DNA of 64,000 bases from Jeotgalibacillus sp. ET6 (GTDB lineage Bacteria > Bacillota > Bacilli > Bacillales > Jeotgalibacillaceae): contig NZ_JARUIU010000001.1 of assembly GCF_029667115.1 (NCBI RefSeq), positions 496,001 through 560,000 on the forward strand. Reading direction: 5' to 3'. A program made the translations under genes and the position numbers. The notes under the pieces are model-generated. The model made no database searches. It was not told where the DNA came from and was given only the letters and a program-made list of their open reading frames with translations. Below are positions 1-8,150 of the stretch, in pieces. Every line of letters starts with the position of its first letter. Within the stretch, counting starts at the first letter, position 1.

Positions 1-458
1 ATGGTTAATGTAGCTGTATCATTGCGAATCGCAACCTCTATTTTAAAGGTAGGTCCAGATTCATCCAAAAAACTCATACGCTTATAGGAAGATTTTAATT
101 TTTCAACAATCGCTTTTTTAACAATGGCCTGGCAATCCGGTACACTGTACAACTGTGATTTAATTGATTTTCCAGATACGGGAAATGCAGCATCAACCGG
201 CAGAAGTTTATCCCACGGAAGAGCTTTAGTTTGTTCAAACAGCTGATCAAATGAATAAACCTTAAATTCTCCCATCACAATTTTTACTCTGTCCGCTGTC
301 CTCAGCCACAGATTTGAACGGACGATGGCTTCTTCGTCCCCTTCATACATAATCTTGCCGTTTTCTACTGTAGTTTTGTATCCCAGTTTCTGTACTTCTT
401 TAGCTACTACAGCCTCAAGACCCATAGCTGCTGTAGCGATTAATTTATACGTGGTCAT
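1..458 (-). CDS. ypsC: THUMP-domain RNA methyltransferase, YpsC/RlmL-like (partial)
   Basis: Only the N-terminal 152 codons are present; the gene runs off the left edge. The start is ATG at 458, preceded by a GAGGGTG ribosome site. The protein opens MTTYKLIATAAMGLEAVVAK, typical of YpsC/RlmL-type proteins, which carry a THUMP RNA-binding domain ahead of a Rossmann methyltransferase domain that forms N2-methylguanosine in 23S rRNA. The methyltransferase motifs fall outside the window, so activity is inferred from the family and from position: in B. subtilis ypsC also lies directly downstream of rnpB. Family call is firm, exact substrate less so. Confidence 0.85.
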   Translation of the reverse strand, partial: MTTYKLIATAAMGLEAVVAKEVQKLGYKTTVENGKIMYEGDEEAIVRSNLWLRTADRVKIVMGEFKVYSFDQLFEQTKALPWDKLLPVDAAFPVSGKSIKSQLYSVPDCQAIVKKAIVEKLKSSYKRMSFLDESGPTFKIEVAIRNDTATLT

Positions 459-541
459 ATTGTCACCCTCTATTTATATACTTCCATTACGAGCTTAATT
501 TATCAGGTCCGCAAGCAGTGTGCGGAGGATTGCATATCAAT

Positions 542-590
542 AAAAAAAGGACAGACCCGCATCCTGTAAATGAATGGTCATGCCCTTGAA
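542..590 (-). terminator. Probable terminator of rnpB
   Basis: On the minus strand, a seven-base T run (542-548) follows a GC-rich segment that can fold imperfectly (GGGCATGACC upstream with GGGTCTGTCC just before the T run, including wobbles and mismatches). It lies between the 3' end of RNase P RNA and ypsC. The T run is clear; the exact stem is not. Confidence 0.4.
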
Positions 591-621
591 CGTTCTTAGG
601 TTACTCGCCTTAATTTGGTGC

Positions 622-1030
622 AACCAATCATGATGATCTGTAAGCCATGTTTTGTTGCCTTGTACTTCAAGCACGCAAAAGCGCTCGTACACAGGTGGCA
701 ATCATCTATCTATCAGCAAATAAGCTGATCCTTCCCTTTGTTCATTTCCTCAGGGAAAGTGCCCCTACCATAGTTTGAGTTTCTCACTCGTGGGGTTTAC
801 CTCGTTCCACTTTCATCATTTCTAATGAAACTACGTCACTGTGGCACTTTCAAGAGATGCATACCATATTCAATAGAACTTAGGTATCCTCTCTGCCGTC
901 AAACCGGTCTGACCGGAATGCCCCCGCTTATTTTTTCGCGAGGCACGAACACTACGGGCATCTCAGCACCGTGTGAGCATGGACTTTCCTCTATAGCTTG
1001 CGCTACAGCAATTGCCCGAACATCATGATC
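622..1030 (-). ncRNA. rnpB: RNase P RNA, Bacillus type B
   Basis: Catalytic RNA that removes the 5' leader of pre-tRNAs. Read on the minus strand, the segment contains the conserved blocks GAGGAAAGTCCATGCTC, GGTGCTGAGATGCCCGTAG, TTGAAAGTGCCACAGTGACG, GTGGAACGAGGTAAACCCC, and the 3' part ATAGATGATTGCC followed by ACAAAACATGGCTTACAG. Helix P1 closes the ends: ATCATGATG at the 5' end (about 1029-1021) pairs exactly with CATCATGAT near the 3' end (about 635-627). The length of about 409 nt matches type B RNAs (about 400). Ends are placed from P1 to within a few bases. Open reading frames that cross this segment are chance. Confidence 0.97.
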
Positions 1031-1046
1031 GATTCGCCAAGATTTA

Positions 1047-1075
1047 ATTATACACGAAAAAAAAACGGACTGCAA
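1047..1075 (-). promoter_or_regulatory. Sigma-A promoter of rnpB
   Basis: TTGCAG (1070-1075) and a perfect TATAAT (1047-1052) are separated by 17 nt. Transcription would start near 1040, about 10 nt before the predicted mature 5' end. Nine of the spacer bases are a T run that also serves as the U-tract of the gpsB terminator. Confidence 0.8.
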
Positions 1076-1105
1076 GCTGTTTTGGCAAATACACGTGCAT
1101 CCGTT
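1057..1105 (-). terminator. Terminator of gpsB, overlapping the rnpB promoter
   Basis: AACGGATGCA (1096-1105) pairs with TGCAGTCCGTT (1064-1074) with one bulged G, followed by nine T residues (1057-1065). The hairpin starts 12 nt after the gpsB stop codon. Confidence 0.7.
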
Positions 1106-1116
1106 ATTTATGTATC

Positions 1117-1434
1117 TTATTGGTCTTCGTAAAGCTTTCTGCCGAATACTTCTTTTTCAAGGTTCGAAAGCCTTTTTAATATATCGAAATTGGTGGTTCC
1201 CGTGTTCGGTGCCTGATGCTGGACAGCTGAACGCTTAGGTGTTTCTGAGCTTTGCTGCTTTAGACGATTATTTTCGTTTTCGAGCGCTTCAATTCTTTCA
1301 TGAAAAGCTTCGTAGTCTTTAATAATCTGATCCAGAAAAGCATCCACTTCTTCAGGTTTATAGCCTCTCATAGCTGTTTTAAATTCACGCTCAAGTATTT
1401 CCTTTGCTGTAAGCTGAGCAATGTTTTCTTTCAT
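1117..1434 (-). CDS. gpsB: Cell division regulator GpsB
   Basis: 105-residue DivIVA-like coiled-coil protein that shuttles PBP1 between division and elongation sites. The N-terminal membrane-binding domain is recognisable from [18 protein letters not shown] and [16 protein letters not shown] (residues about 9-41). A coiled coil with heptads follows (about 30-66, [15 protein letters not shown]), then a flexible Ser/Gln/Pro linker and a short C-terminal helix with EKEVFG near the end that fits the trimerising segment. The ATG at 1434 follows a GAGGTGAG ribosome site. It lies between ypsA and rnpB as in B. subtilis, and its partner gene ponA is also in this window. Confidence 0.95.
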   Translation of the reverse strand: MKENIAQLTAKEILEREFKTAMRGYKPEEVDAFLDQIIKDYEAFHERIEALENENNRLKQQSSETPKRSAVQHQAPNTGTTNFDILKRLSNLEKEVFGRKLYEDQ

Positions 1435-1451
1435 TTATCTCTCACCTCTGC

Positions 1452-1480
1452 TATCTATTCCACTTTATTCATTTTTTCAA
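1452..1480 (-). promoter_or_regulatory. Candidate sigma-A promoter of gpsB
   Basis: TTGAAA (1475-1480) and TAGATA (1452-1457) with a 17-nt spacer, about 18 nt upstream of the gpsB start codon. Another TTGACA lies further upstream but lacks a good -10 partner. Confidence 0.5.
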
Positions 1481-1495
1481 AAAGAAACGCAAATG

Positions 1496-2062
1496 TCAAT
1501 CGACAATCGATGAATCTTTATCCAATTGATCTTCCTCCACCAGCCATTGGAGGTCCTGAAAATTAATTTGAGTCACATTATATTCGTTGTTTTCACTCCA
1601 ATCACGAGCCATTTCCCATAAAAATTTAGGGGATCCTTCTTTCTCTTCATCATAGATTATCAGCAGGCCATCCGACTTGGAAAGATGAAACAGATTTTTG
1701 TTTTTTAGCTGCTGTGGATTTTCATAGGGCTTTTTAGATATTGCATCTACAAAGTCTGCTTCAAGCACAATCTGCTGATACATCTCCTGATTATTTTCAT
1801 TCCATTTATCCTCATGCTTTTCAAAAGCAGTAAGGATGGCGAGCTTTAATTCAGGGAAATGGTCTCTAAGCTCAATGACAACTTCTGCAGCCCACATTTC
1901 GACCCCAAGCTGCCCAGACACCAGCACCCATTCGAGTCCTTCATCCACTTTCGCTTCAATATGCTGTCTGATGGCTTTTTTTATAATTTTCACAGCAGGA
2001 TCCGATTGTTTATAAATTCCGATCTCATGCGATTTGTATCCTGATACTGTTAAGATTTTCAT
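1496..2062 (-). CDS. ypsA: SLOG-family protein YpsA
   Basis: 188 residues, DUF1273 / SLOG superfamily, a Rossmann-like fold thought to bind a nucleotide-type ligand. Family marks are MKILTVSGYKSHEIGIY at the start, GLEWVLVSGQLGVEMWAAE (about residues 42-60) and KSDGLLIIYDEEKEGSPK. In B. subtilis YpsA overproduction disturbs division, which fits its place beside gpsB, but the biochemical role is unknown. The ATG at 2062 is chosen over an in-frame GTG one codon upstream because AAGGGTG is well spaced from it and family members begin MK. Confidence 0.9.
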   Translation of the reverse strand: MKILTVSGYKSHEIGIYKQSDPAVKIIKKAIRQHIEAKVDEGLEWVLVSGQLGVEMWAAEVVIELRDHFPELKLAILTAFEKHEDKWNENNQEMYQQIVLEADFVDAISKKPYENPQQLKNKNLFHLSKSDGLLIIYDEEKEGSPKFLWEMARDWSENNEYNVTQINFQDLQWLVEEDQLDKDSSIVD

Positions 2063-2152
2063 CACTGTTCACACCCTTAGCATAAAATGATGAACGGTAA
2101 AAGCGACTGGTTTAAAAGCCAGCCGCCAATGGTTCAAAAATCTTATATCCCT

Positions 2153-2368
2153 TTAGAAAGGTCTGTTGCACATAAATTGCTGATTAGCTACGGTTTGTTC
2201 TGCATTCATTGTCTGCGGGAAATAGTGCTTATGCTGATAGATCTGATGATTTACATTTGTAATTTGAATCGGGTGGATATGTGGAACTTCAATGATTTCC
2301 GTCGAATGATTCGTACAGCACATAGTTGGGTGTACGATCGGCGGACAAATTCTTCTTCTACAATGCAC
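2153..2368 (-). CDS. cotD: Spore coat protein CotD
   Basis: 71 residues, rich in His, Cys and Pro. The opening MHCRRRICPPIVHPT and the middle VPHIHPIQITNVNHQ and HYFPQT match the CotD family, an inner spore coat component made late in the mother cell. The GTG start at 2368 has an AAGGGGGAG ribosome site 7 nt upstream. The gene sits between ypsA and the mrfAB pair, the same place as cotD in B. subtilis. No clear mother-cell promoter was assigned. Confidence 0.9.
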   Translation of the reverse strand: MHCRRRICPPIVHPTMCCTNHSTEIIEVPHIHPIQITNVNHQIYQHKHYFPQTMNAEQTVANQQFMCNRPF

Positions 2369-2459
2369 GTTTGCTCCCCCTTCCCTGGTTATCGTTAAAT
2401 AACCTTCGTTTCTATAGAGTATGAAGGAAAGGAGGGTTTGACCTATGCGAAACGCTCAT

Positions 2460-2555
2460 TTATTGTAAAGTTGTCAGCTGATCCCCAATTGTAGAAAATA
2501 CAAAAGCTGTGACTCCAATAAGCAAGAAAAACAAAACTAAAATGAATCTTCTCAT
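2460..2555 (-). CDS. Small single-pass membrane peptide, 31 aa, unknown
   Basis: Predicted peptide of 31 residues: two arginines after the start Met, an uninterrupted hydrophobic segment (about residues 4-21, FILVLFFLLIGVTAFVF), then a short polar tail ending GDQLTTLQ. The orientation rule (positive N-terminus inside) predicts an exported C-terminus. The ATG at 2555 follows a GGGGT ribosome site, and a consensus sigma-A promoter lies about 30 nt upstream. I do not recognise the family. It could be a small membrane regulator or a toxin-like peptide; coding status rests on signals and composition only. Confidence 0.55.
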   Translation of the reverse strand: MRRFILVLFFLLIGVTAFVFSTIGDQLTTLQ

Positions 2556-2585
2556 AATTTCAACCCCATTAAGTTCTATACATTT

Positions 2586-2614
2586 ATATTACAATTGTTT
2601 AGACGTTGACTCAA
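2586..2614 (-). promoter_or_regulatory. Sigma-A promoter of the 31-aa peptide gene
   Basis: TTGAGT (2609-2614) and TAATAT (2586-2591) with an exact 17-nt spacer. The predicted start lies about 23 nt upstream of the ATG. The remaining sequence up to mrfB (about 2620-2810) shows only a palindrome of GGAAATATT with AATATTTCC near 2780-2800 and no coding region. Confidence 0.65.
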
Positions 2615-2810
2615 CCGGATATGATTCAAATTAAATTGAACGTTTTGTGAACTTTTCCTGAAAACAGACTATAAATATGTCGAGCAGGGAAAAAAGATTG
2701 ACTAATTTGTCGTCCTGTATAAAGAGGATTTTAGCGAAACTATGGGAATCATGCGCTTCCCCGGGAAATGATTAGAAGGAAATATTTAATATTTCCTCCT
2801 CTGCTTTCGC

Positions 2811-4061
2811 TTATTTCCTGTTTAATCGCTGCAGTCTATGATGGATTTTTGTCATTTCATTTTTCATTACAGACGACTTTATCGTTTCATCATCAATTAA
2901 TGACTCTCTCGCTTTTTGTGTATATTGAATAGCATAATCAGTATTCTTTTCATGGTGTTCATAATATTTTGCAAGCTCAATGGCTGATTCTCTTTTTTCT
3001 CTTGGACTTCCATTTTCACATACTTTCATCCAGAGCACTGCGGCCTCATGGATCTCCCCTTTTTTCTTTAAGGAGAAAGCCAGTGAATGTGCTGCAGCAT
3101 AATTTTGCAAATCCTCGGAATAAGCCTGTTCGAGAAGTAATCGGGATGCTGCATGATCACCTGCAGCTTTATACCATTTGCCTGCTTCCACTTTTTCATA
3201 ACTTGTCTGTTCTTGATCCTGCCCTAGCAACTGAAAGGTAATGTGAGTGTAAAGGGAAATCAATGATAATATATCTTTTTCGTTGTGATCGAGTACTTTA
3301 ATGATTCCTTCAGGGTGTTTTCTCTCCACAAAATCAAAATAAATTGCAGGAGCTAAATAACCGGGCAAATCATCCTGCCTCTCAAATTTTAAGATGTGCT
3401 TTTCCACATCTGTAAGCTTGACCGATTCCATTTTATGCTTCCATAAACGGCGGGAAGCATGGTATAAATCAAAATGGCCGGTTTCAGGCAGTTTCGGCAC
3501 ATGATCCCGTATGAGAGTATGGCGGCTTTTAACCTGCGGCCAGTCAAAGGATTTTCCGTTATACGTTACGAGTGTTGAATAATCCACATTCTCCAAAAAA
3601 CTCAAATAAAGCGGCACTTCATAGCCCGGATGAGTTAAAACATGCTGTTTAAGAATTACTTCAGAATCTGTGAATTGTGCATAGCCCAGCATAAAAATCG
3701 TGCTGCCTACTCCACGCAGACCTGTTGTTTCTGTATCAAAGAAAAACAGATCCTTCAGTGAATGCCTTTTTGCTGAAAGAGGGTGTTTATAGTCACTGTT
3801 ATTCCAGGCTTCTACAGCTTTGAAGCACTCCCCAAGTTCATATCTGCCCTGCTTGAAAGTTAAGGGATAACGCACTTCCCGAATAAGACAGTATTCCTGA
3901 TCTGCCCAAAATGGACTTACGTCATTTTCTTCCCATATTTCCTTATAGGGAATTGCCTCATCATCCACTTCACTCACAGCATTTTTCAAATGTTTTTCCG
4001 GCTCTTTCTCTTTGTCGGAAAGATGGGTTTTCATCCGTTTCAGCTTATTCTTGAGACTCAT
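2811..4061 (-). CDS. mrfB: Mitomycin repair exonuclease MrfB (YprB)
   Basis: 416 residues. A DEDD-type 3'-5' exonuclease fold begins at FFDTETTGL (about residues 108-116), with LVTYNGKSFDWPQ as the second acidic motif and a later Asp in KDILSLISLY. TPR-like repeats fill the C-terminal third (GKWYKAAGDHAASRLLLEQA onward). In B. subtilis MrfA and MrfB act in a UvrA-independent excision pathway for mitomycin C lesions. The ATG at 4061 (SD GAAGGTG) is preferred over an in-frame GTG at 4070. It overlaps the 3' end of mrfA by 17 nt, implying translational coupling. Confidence 0.93.
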   Translation of the reverse strand: MSLKNKLKRMKTHLSDKEKEPEKHLKNAVSEVDDEAIPYKEIWEENDVSPFWADQEYCLIREVRYPLTFKQGRYELGECFKAVEAWNNSDYKHPLSAKRHSLKDLFFFDTETTGLRGVGSTIFMLGYAQFTDSEVILKQHVLTHPGYEVPLYLSFLENVDYSTLVTYNGKSFDWPQVKSRHTLIRDHVPKLPETGHFDLYHASRRLWKHKMESVKLTDVEKHILKFERQDDLPGYLAPAIYFDFVERKHPEGIIKVLDHNEKDILSLISLYTHITFQLLGQDQEQTSYEKVEAGKWYKAAGDHAASRLLLEQAYSEDLQNYAAAHSLAFSLKKKGEIHEAAVLWMKVCENGSPREKRESAIELAKYYEHHEKNTDYAIQYTQKARESLIDDETIKSSVMKNEMTKIHHRLQRLNRK

Positions 4062-6342
4062 GAGTTTCACCTTCTATAGCATTAAAAAACAAGTTAATGA
4101 GCTTGATCGTATCTTCTTTTGCTGCAATGCCCTGCGGATCCGTTCCGATGCATGATGGACATCCGGCTGGGCAGTGGCATTGCTGTATCATTTGAGAAGC
4201 TTCTTTTAAAATGGATGAGCCAATATCAAATACTTTTTCACTTAATCCAATGCCGCCGGGATACCGGTCATAAACAAACAAAGTAGGCAGTTGATTATGA
4301 GTGGCCTTCACCTGAGGAACAATCTGAATGTCCTGAGGATCACACATAACGTGCAGCGGTATGATTGCCTGCATAGCATGTGCCGCGCCTATTAATCCCT
4401 GTTCAATGCGGTCTTCTGATAATTCATGCAATTCGGCTTTTAAAGTGAACCATGTTGAACTTGTATGGAGCTCTTCTTCAGGAAGATGAATCGGTCCTGA
4501 TCCAATATTTTCGTGAGTGTCGAACTTAATTTTTTTGAAGATCGTTGCCATTGCTCTTACCGAAACATCTCCGTACGATACAATAGCATGCTCTGTGTTC
4601 TTAGACTTGTCCTCTTCCAATACAGATAATGTAACAGCCAGATTAGCATCTGTAAAATAATCGATATCGACTTCACGCACATACGCTTTTTTTTCTTCCC
4701 AATCGAGGAATTCGACCTGGAACTGAATGCCCTGGTGAAGATAAATGGCTTCATCATGCAGGAGGGTCATAGCGCTGAACCGGTCCATCTCTCCAATAAC
4801 TTTTGAGTGTGCCCGTTCAGACTGATCAATTATAATCACGTTTTCCTGAGAAGCTGAGCGAAGGCTGATATTGTGGGCAGGGAACGCATCATTCATCCAG
4901 TACCACTTGCTTCCGGACCGATGCAGCACTCTCTCTTCAACCAGATAATCAAGCAGCTCCTCCAGATCATGCTCACCAAAAGATTCTTCTGATGTAAATG
5001 GCAGTTCAAATGCCGCACATTTTAAATGATCAAGGAGAATCACCAGATTATCAGGATTAATCCGGGCTGTTTCAGGAGAGGTTTCCAAAAAGTATTCAGG
5101 ATGTTTAATGACATATTGATCAAGCGGACTTGAACTCGCAACCATTACTATGAGAGCTTCTCCCTGCCTTCTTCCCGCTCGGCCGGACTGCTGCCAGGCA
5201 CTCGCGATGGTTCCAGGGTAGCCGGTCATGATGCAGGCCTGCAGCTGGCCAATGTCCACCCCGAGTTCCAGCGCGTTTGTACTGACCACCCCATAGATAT
5301 CTCCATTTCTTAAGCCTTTCTCAATTTCTCTTCTTTGCGTCGGCAAATACCCTCCGCGATATCCCTGAATCGACTTGGGACCCAGTTCATTGATGACCAG
5401 TTCCTGCAGATAGGAAAGAATGATTTCCACTCTGACACGACTTTTAGCAAAGATAATCGTTTGAATCTTTTGCTTCAGCAGGATGCCTGCCAGCTTCCTC
5501 ACTTCCAATGTAGCGCTTCTTCTTATATTCAGCTGCTGGTTCACGATTGGAGGATTATAAAAAACAAAATGCTTTCTGGCTGAAGGAGCACCATTTTTGC
5601 TGATTAATTTCATCTGTTGCCCTGTCAGTCTCTCAGCTAATTCTTTTGGGTTGGCAATGGTTGCAGAAGTACAGATAAATTGAGGAGAGCTGCCGTAAAA
5701 TTCACAAATTCTTTTAAGCCGGCGAATTACATTGGCCACATGGCTGCCAAAAACACCCCGGTATATATGAAGTTCATCGAGTACGATATAATGCAGGTTC
5801 TCAAACAGGGAAACCCATTTGGTATGGTGAGGAAGAATGGCTGAGTGCAGCATATCGGGATTCGTTATCACAATTTGGCCTGCTTTTCTGACTTTCTGCC
5901 GGATAGAGGCAGGCGTATCTCCGTCATACGTATAGCAATTAATCGAAGCATCAGCTAAGTCGAGCCACTCATTTAATTCGGTTTTCTGATCCTGGGCAAG
6001 TGCTTTGGTTGGAAATAGGTAAAGGGCTCTAGCAGAAGGGTTTTCTATAATGGTTTGCACGACCGGAAGATTGTAGCATAAGGTTTTTCCGGACGCGGTA
6101 GGTGTGATCGCTGTAACGGAATGTCCTTCCATTACATTTCTATAAGCCTCTTCCTGATGACTGTACAATTCCCCTATCCCTCTAGACTGCAGAGCCTGTA
6201 CCAATTTTGGATGCACTGACTGCGGAATTTTGGTATACACTGCCTCAACGGGCTCAATTGTATGCCATTTAACAACCTGCTGCTGAATGTCCTGGTCTGT
6301 TTTAAAATAATCAACCAGGTCCGTTAAAGATTTTTTCCTCAT
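4045..6342 (-). CDS. mrfA: DNA repair helicase MrfA (YprA)
   Basis: 765 residues, superfamily 2 helicase with a C-terminal metal-binding DUF1998-like domain. Visible motifs: TPTASGKT (residues 81-87, Walker A), DELH (189-192, motif II), CTSATI (motif III), a helicase C core with NALELGVDIG and QQSGRAGRRQGEA, and a four-cysteine cluster at about 722, 724, 728 and 731 (CHCPAGCPSC), as described for MrfA. It unwinds DNA 3' to 5' and works with MrfB on mitomycin C adducts. The start has a TGAGGTGAT ribosome site. Length agrees with B. subtilis YprA. Confidence 0.95.
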   Translation of the reverse strand: MRKKSLTDLVDYFKTDQDIQQQVVKWHTIEPVEAVYTKIPQSVHPKLVQALQSRGIGELYSHQEEAYRNVMEGHSVTAITPTASGKTLCYNLPVVQTIIENPSARALYLFPTKALAQDQKTELNEWLDLADASINCYTYDGDTPASIRQKVRKAGQIVITNPDMLHSAILPHHTKWVSLFENLHYIVLDELHIYRGVFGSHVANVIRRLKRICEFYGSSPQFICTSATIANPKELAERLTGQQMKLISKNGAPSARKHFVFYNPPIVNQQLNIRRSATLEVRKLAGILLKQKIQTIIFAKSRVRVEIILSYLQELVINELGPKSIQGYRGGYLPTQRREIEKGLRNGDIYGVVSTNALELGVDIGQLQACIMTGYPGTIASAWQQSGRAGRRQGEALIVMVASSSPLDQYVIKHPEYFLETSPETARINPDNLVILLDHLKCAAFELPFTSEESFGEHDLEELLDYLVEERVLHRSGSKWYWMNDAFPAHNISLRSASQENVIIIDQSERAHSKVIGEMDRFSAMTLLHDEAIYLHQGIQFQVEFLDWEEKKAYVREVDIDYFTDANLAVTLSVLEEDKSKNTEHAIVSYGDVSVRAMATIFKKIKFDTHENIGSGPIHLPEEELHTSSTWFTLKAELHELSEDRIEQGLIGAAHAMQAIIPLHVMCDPQDIQIVPQVKATHNQLPTLFVYDRYPGGIGLSEKVFDIGSSILKEASQMIQQCHCPAGCPSCIGTDPQGIAAKEDTIKLINLFFNAIEGETHESQE

Positions 6343-6427
6343 TCCATCACCTCATTTGTCTATTATATCGAACATACATTCTTTCCCGCAACGGAAACGG
6401 GTATCCCTTTCTTTTTAAACTAGATAA

Positions 6428-6452
6428 CCGCCAGCTGAATTTCAACTGGCGG
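6428..6452 (-). terminator. Probable terminator of yppE-yppG
   Basis: CCGCCAG (minus strand, arm at 6446-6452) pairs with CTGGCGG (arm 6428-6434), extendable by more pairs towards a small loop. The following T run is weak (TTATC). It begins 5 nt after the yppG stop codon. Confidence 0.5.
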
Positions 6453-6456
6453 GCTT

Positions 6457-6879
6457 TTAAACTTTGGGAAAAATAGATCCGATCCCTTTCACCAGCGAGC
6501 CAAACTGCTGCGCCGTACTCATCATCTGTCCTGCAGTTGACATAACTTTATTAACGTCAACATGACCCTTTTCAGTTTTAAAGATTTCAAACCAGGATGA
6601 CTGCGTTTTTTGCTGCTGCTGTGCATATGGGTTATAAGGATCCTGTAGATAAGCTTCAGGCTGGAATGGCTGTTGAGGCACAGGGACAGCGGTCTGTTGA
6701 GGCTGCAATGGCATACTGACCGGTCTTTGTATCGGCAAAGGCTGCTGGCTGTATCCCCAGCTTGGGTGAGCAGGATACAGCTGACCTGATGAAGGCATTA
6801 CCGGCCTTCCGTATGGCACCGGGAAGCTTCCTGGAATGGGAGGATGAACAGGATACCGCTGATAATAGGCTCTATACAT
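6457..6879 (-). CDS. yppG: YppG-like Pro/Gln-rich protein
   Basis: 140 residues. The first two thirds are low-complexity, rich in Pro, Gln and Tyr (YRAYYQRYPVHPPIPGSF, several QQ runs, DPYNPYAQQQQ). The C-terminal 45 residues are regular (SWFEIFKTEKGHVDVNKVMSTAGQMMSTAQQFGSL split over a helix) and resemble YppG and related coat-associated proteins. The ATG at 6879 has an AAGGGTGG ribosome site; an upstream in-frame extension of 18 residues has none. Function unknown; the tail composition suggests a surface or coat-associated protein. B. subtilis yppF, expected between yppE and yppG, is absent: the gap is only 37 nt. Confidence 0.8.
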   Translation of the reverse strand: MYRAYYQRYPVHPPIPGSFPVPYGRPVMPSSGQLYPAHPSWGYSQQPLPIQRPVSMPLQPQQTAVPVPQQPFQPEAYLQDPYNPYAQQQQKTQSSWFEIFKTEKGHVDVNKVMSTAGQMMSTAQQFGSLVKGIGSIFPKV

Positions 6880-6916
6880 GGCTAACCACCCTTTTCCATA
6901 GCTTATTCTCCGCCTG

Positions 6917-7291
6917 CTATTTGGGTGATTCAAAATCTTTTAAAATATCATTAACCTGCTCAATGACATAAAAGCTCGATTGGATGTAACTTTTGAATCG
7001 ATTATAGCTTGTTGCAGGGAAAAAACACTGCACCGATAACAGCTCAACATTTTCAACAGTCGCTTTAATTTGATTTGGATGAAGATTTTTTTGAGGATGA
7101 CTGCGCAAAAATTGATCCGCATCCGTCCCCCACTCTTTAGACAAAGAATGAGCCCGGTCTGCGAACGGCTTTACTTCGGTATAAAAATCTCCTTTGAGAT
7201 CTGTATTTCTTCTATTGTCATACTCCTTCTGAGCTGAATCAACAATTTCAAGCAGCTCAAGAGTTTTATGTTGTAAATCATCGTATTTCAT
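6917..7291 (-). CDS. yppE: YppE family protein (DUF1798)
   Basis: 124 residues, all-helical and soluble, matching the length and pattern of B. subtilis YppE. Recognisable parts are KTLELLEIVDSAQKEYD near the N-terminus and LSVQCFFPATSYNRFKSYIQS near residue 90. No catalytic motif is visible and the function is not known. The ATG at 7291 is set by a GGAGGTC ribosome site; the 16 residues that could extend it upstream lack one. It leads a short unit with yppG and is divergent from recU. Confidence 0.87.
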   Translation of the reverse strand: MKYDDLQHKTLELLEIVDSAQKEYDNRRNTDLKGDFYTEVKPFADRAHSLSKEWGTDADQFLRSHPQKNLHPNQIKATVENVELLSVQCFFPATSYNRFKSYIQSSFYVIEQVNDILKDFESPK

Positions 7292-7325
7292 ATGAAGACC
7301 TCCTCTGCAACAGTGATTATTTCTT

Positions 7326-7334
7326 ATTGTATCA
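7326..7334 (-). promoter_or_regulatory. Candidate extended -10 promoter of yppE
   Basis: TGATACAAT on the minus strand (TG, one base, TACAAT), about 35 nt upstream of the yppE ATG. The -35 region is poor. The rest of the yppE-recU gap holds nothing else that I can assign. Confidence 0.4.
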
Positions 7335-7497
7335 GACAACTTTTTAATGGGAAATGAAACCTTTTGTTTCTGGATACGTCTACTATATGGAGTTTCAAGA
7401 AGAAGCTGGTTTCAAGCGGGTTTTCCGTCAGGCTGCATGGATTAGGACATGCCCGGTTTATTTGTTTCTGTTATGATGGTCAGGAGAGGTGTTAAAA

Positions 7498-8133
7498 ATG
7501 ACTTTTCATTATCCAAACGGCAAAAAATTTACTTCTCCTAAGGAAAAGACAAAGCCCGGTTTTAAAAAAATGAATCAGCAGGCTATATCCTATGGAAAAA
7601 GGGGAATGACTCTAGAGGAGGATATAAATGAAACAAATCAGTTTTATCTTGCTGCAGGTAAAGCTGTCATTCATAAAAAGCCCACTCCGGTGCAAATTGT
7701 TCAGGTAGACTATCCTAAACGAAGTGCTGCAGTGATCAAAGAGGCTTATTTTAAGCAGGCATCCACTACCGATTACAATGGCGTTTACAAAGGGCATTAC
7801 ATTGATTTTGAAGCAAAGGAAACACGGAACAAAAATTCTTTTCCGTTACAAAATTTTCACGAGCACCAGCTTGCTCATATGCACCAGGTTGTACAGCATA
7901 ATGGGATTGCTTTTGTTATCATTCGATTTTCATCTTCCGAGGAAATTTTTTTACTCCCCTACTCCGCCCTTCAAAAATATTGGGACCGGATGAAAAAAGG
8001 GGGCCGTAAATCCATGACTAAAAATGAAATCATGGAGGACGGGCATAAAATAGCATTAAGCTTGCAACCAAGAATTGATTACCTTAAAATTATTGATCAT
8101 CTGTGCGATAAAACAGATGACAGGAATTGTTGA
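7498..8133 (+). CDS. recU: Holliday junction resolvase RecU
   Basis: 211 residues. RecU cleaves Holliday junctions and modulates RecA. The family core is plain: [16 protein letters not shown] (about 33-48), [20 protein letters not shown], and the nuclease segment [20 protein letters not shown] (about 96-115) with the catalytic Asp, Glu and Lys. The GTG at 7489 falls within the Shine-Dalgarno, so the ATG at 7498 (GGAGAGG, 8-nt gap) is the start. ponA follows after 17 nt, the usual recU-ponA unit, which links recombination to septal wall synthesis. Confidence 0.96.
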   Translation: MTFHYPNGKKFTSPKEKTKPGFKKMNQQAISYGKRGMTLEEDINETNQFYLAAGKAVIHKKPTPVQIVQVDYPKRSAAVIKEAYFKQASTTDYNGVYKGHYIDFEAKETRNKNSFPLQNFHEHQLAHMHQVVQHNGIAFVIIRFSSSEEIFLLPYSALQKYWDRMKKGGRKSMTKNEIMEDGHKIALSLQPRIDYLKIIDHLCDKTDDRNC

Positions 8134-8150
8134 AAGAGAGGAACGGCAAA

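Noticed and set aside
825-1028. 67-codon plus-strand frame inside the RNase P RNA gene
   Set aside because: It is antisense to rnpB, whose conserved blocks fully explain the sequence; there is no ribosome site and no protein-like pattern.
7469-7477. TGTTATGAT as an extended -10 promoter for recU
   Set aside because: The start site would fall inside the recU ribosome site at 7483-7489, so the transcript could not be translated normally.
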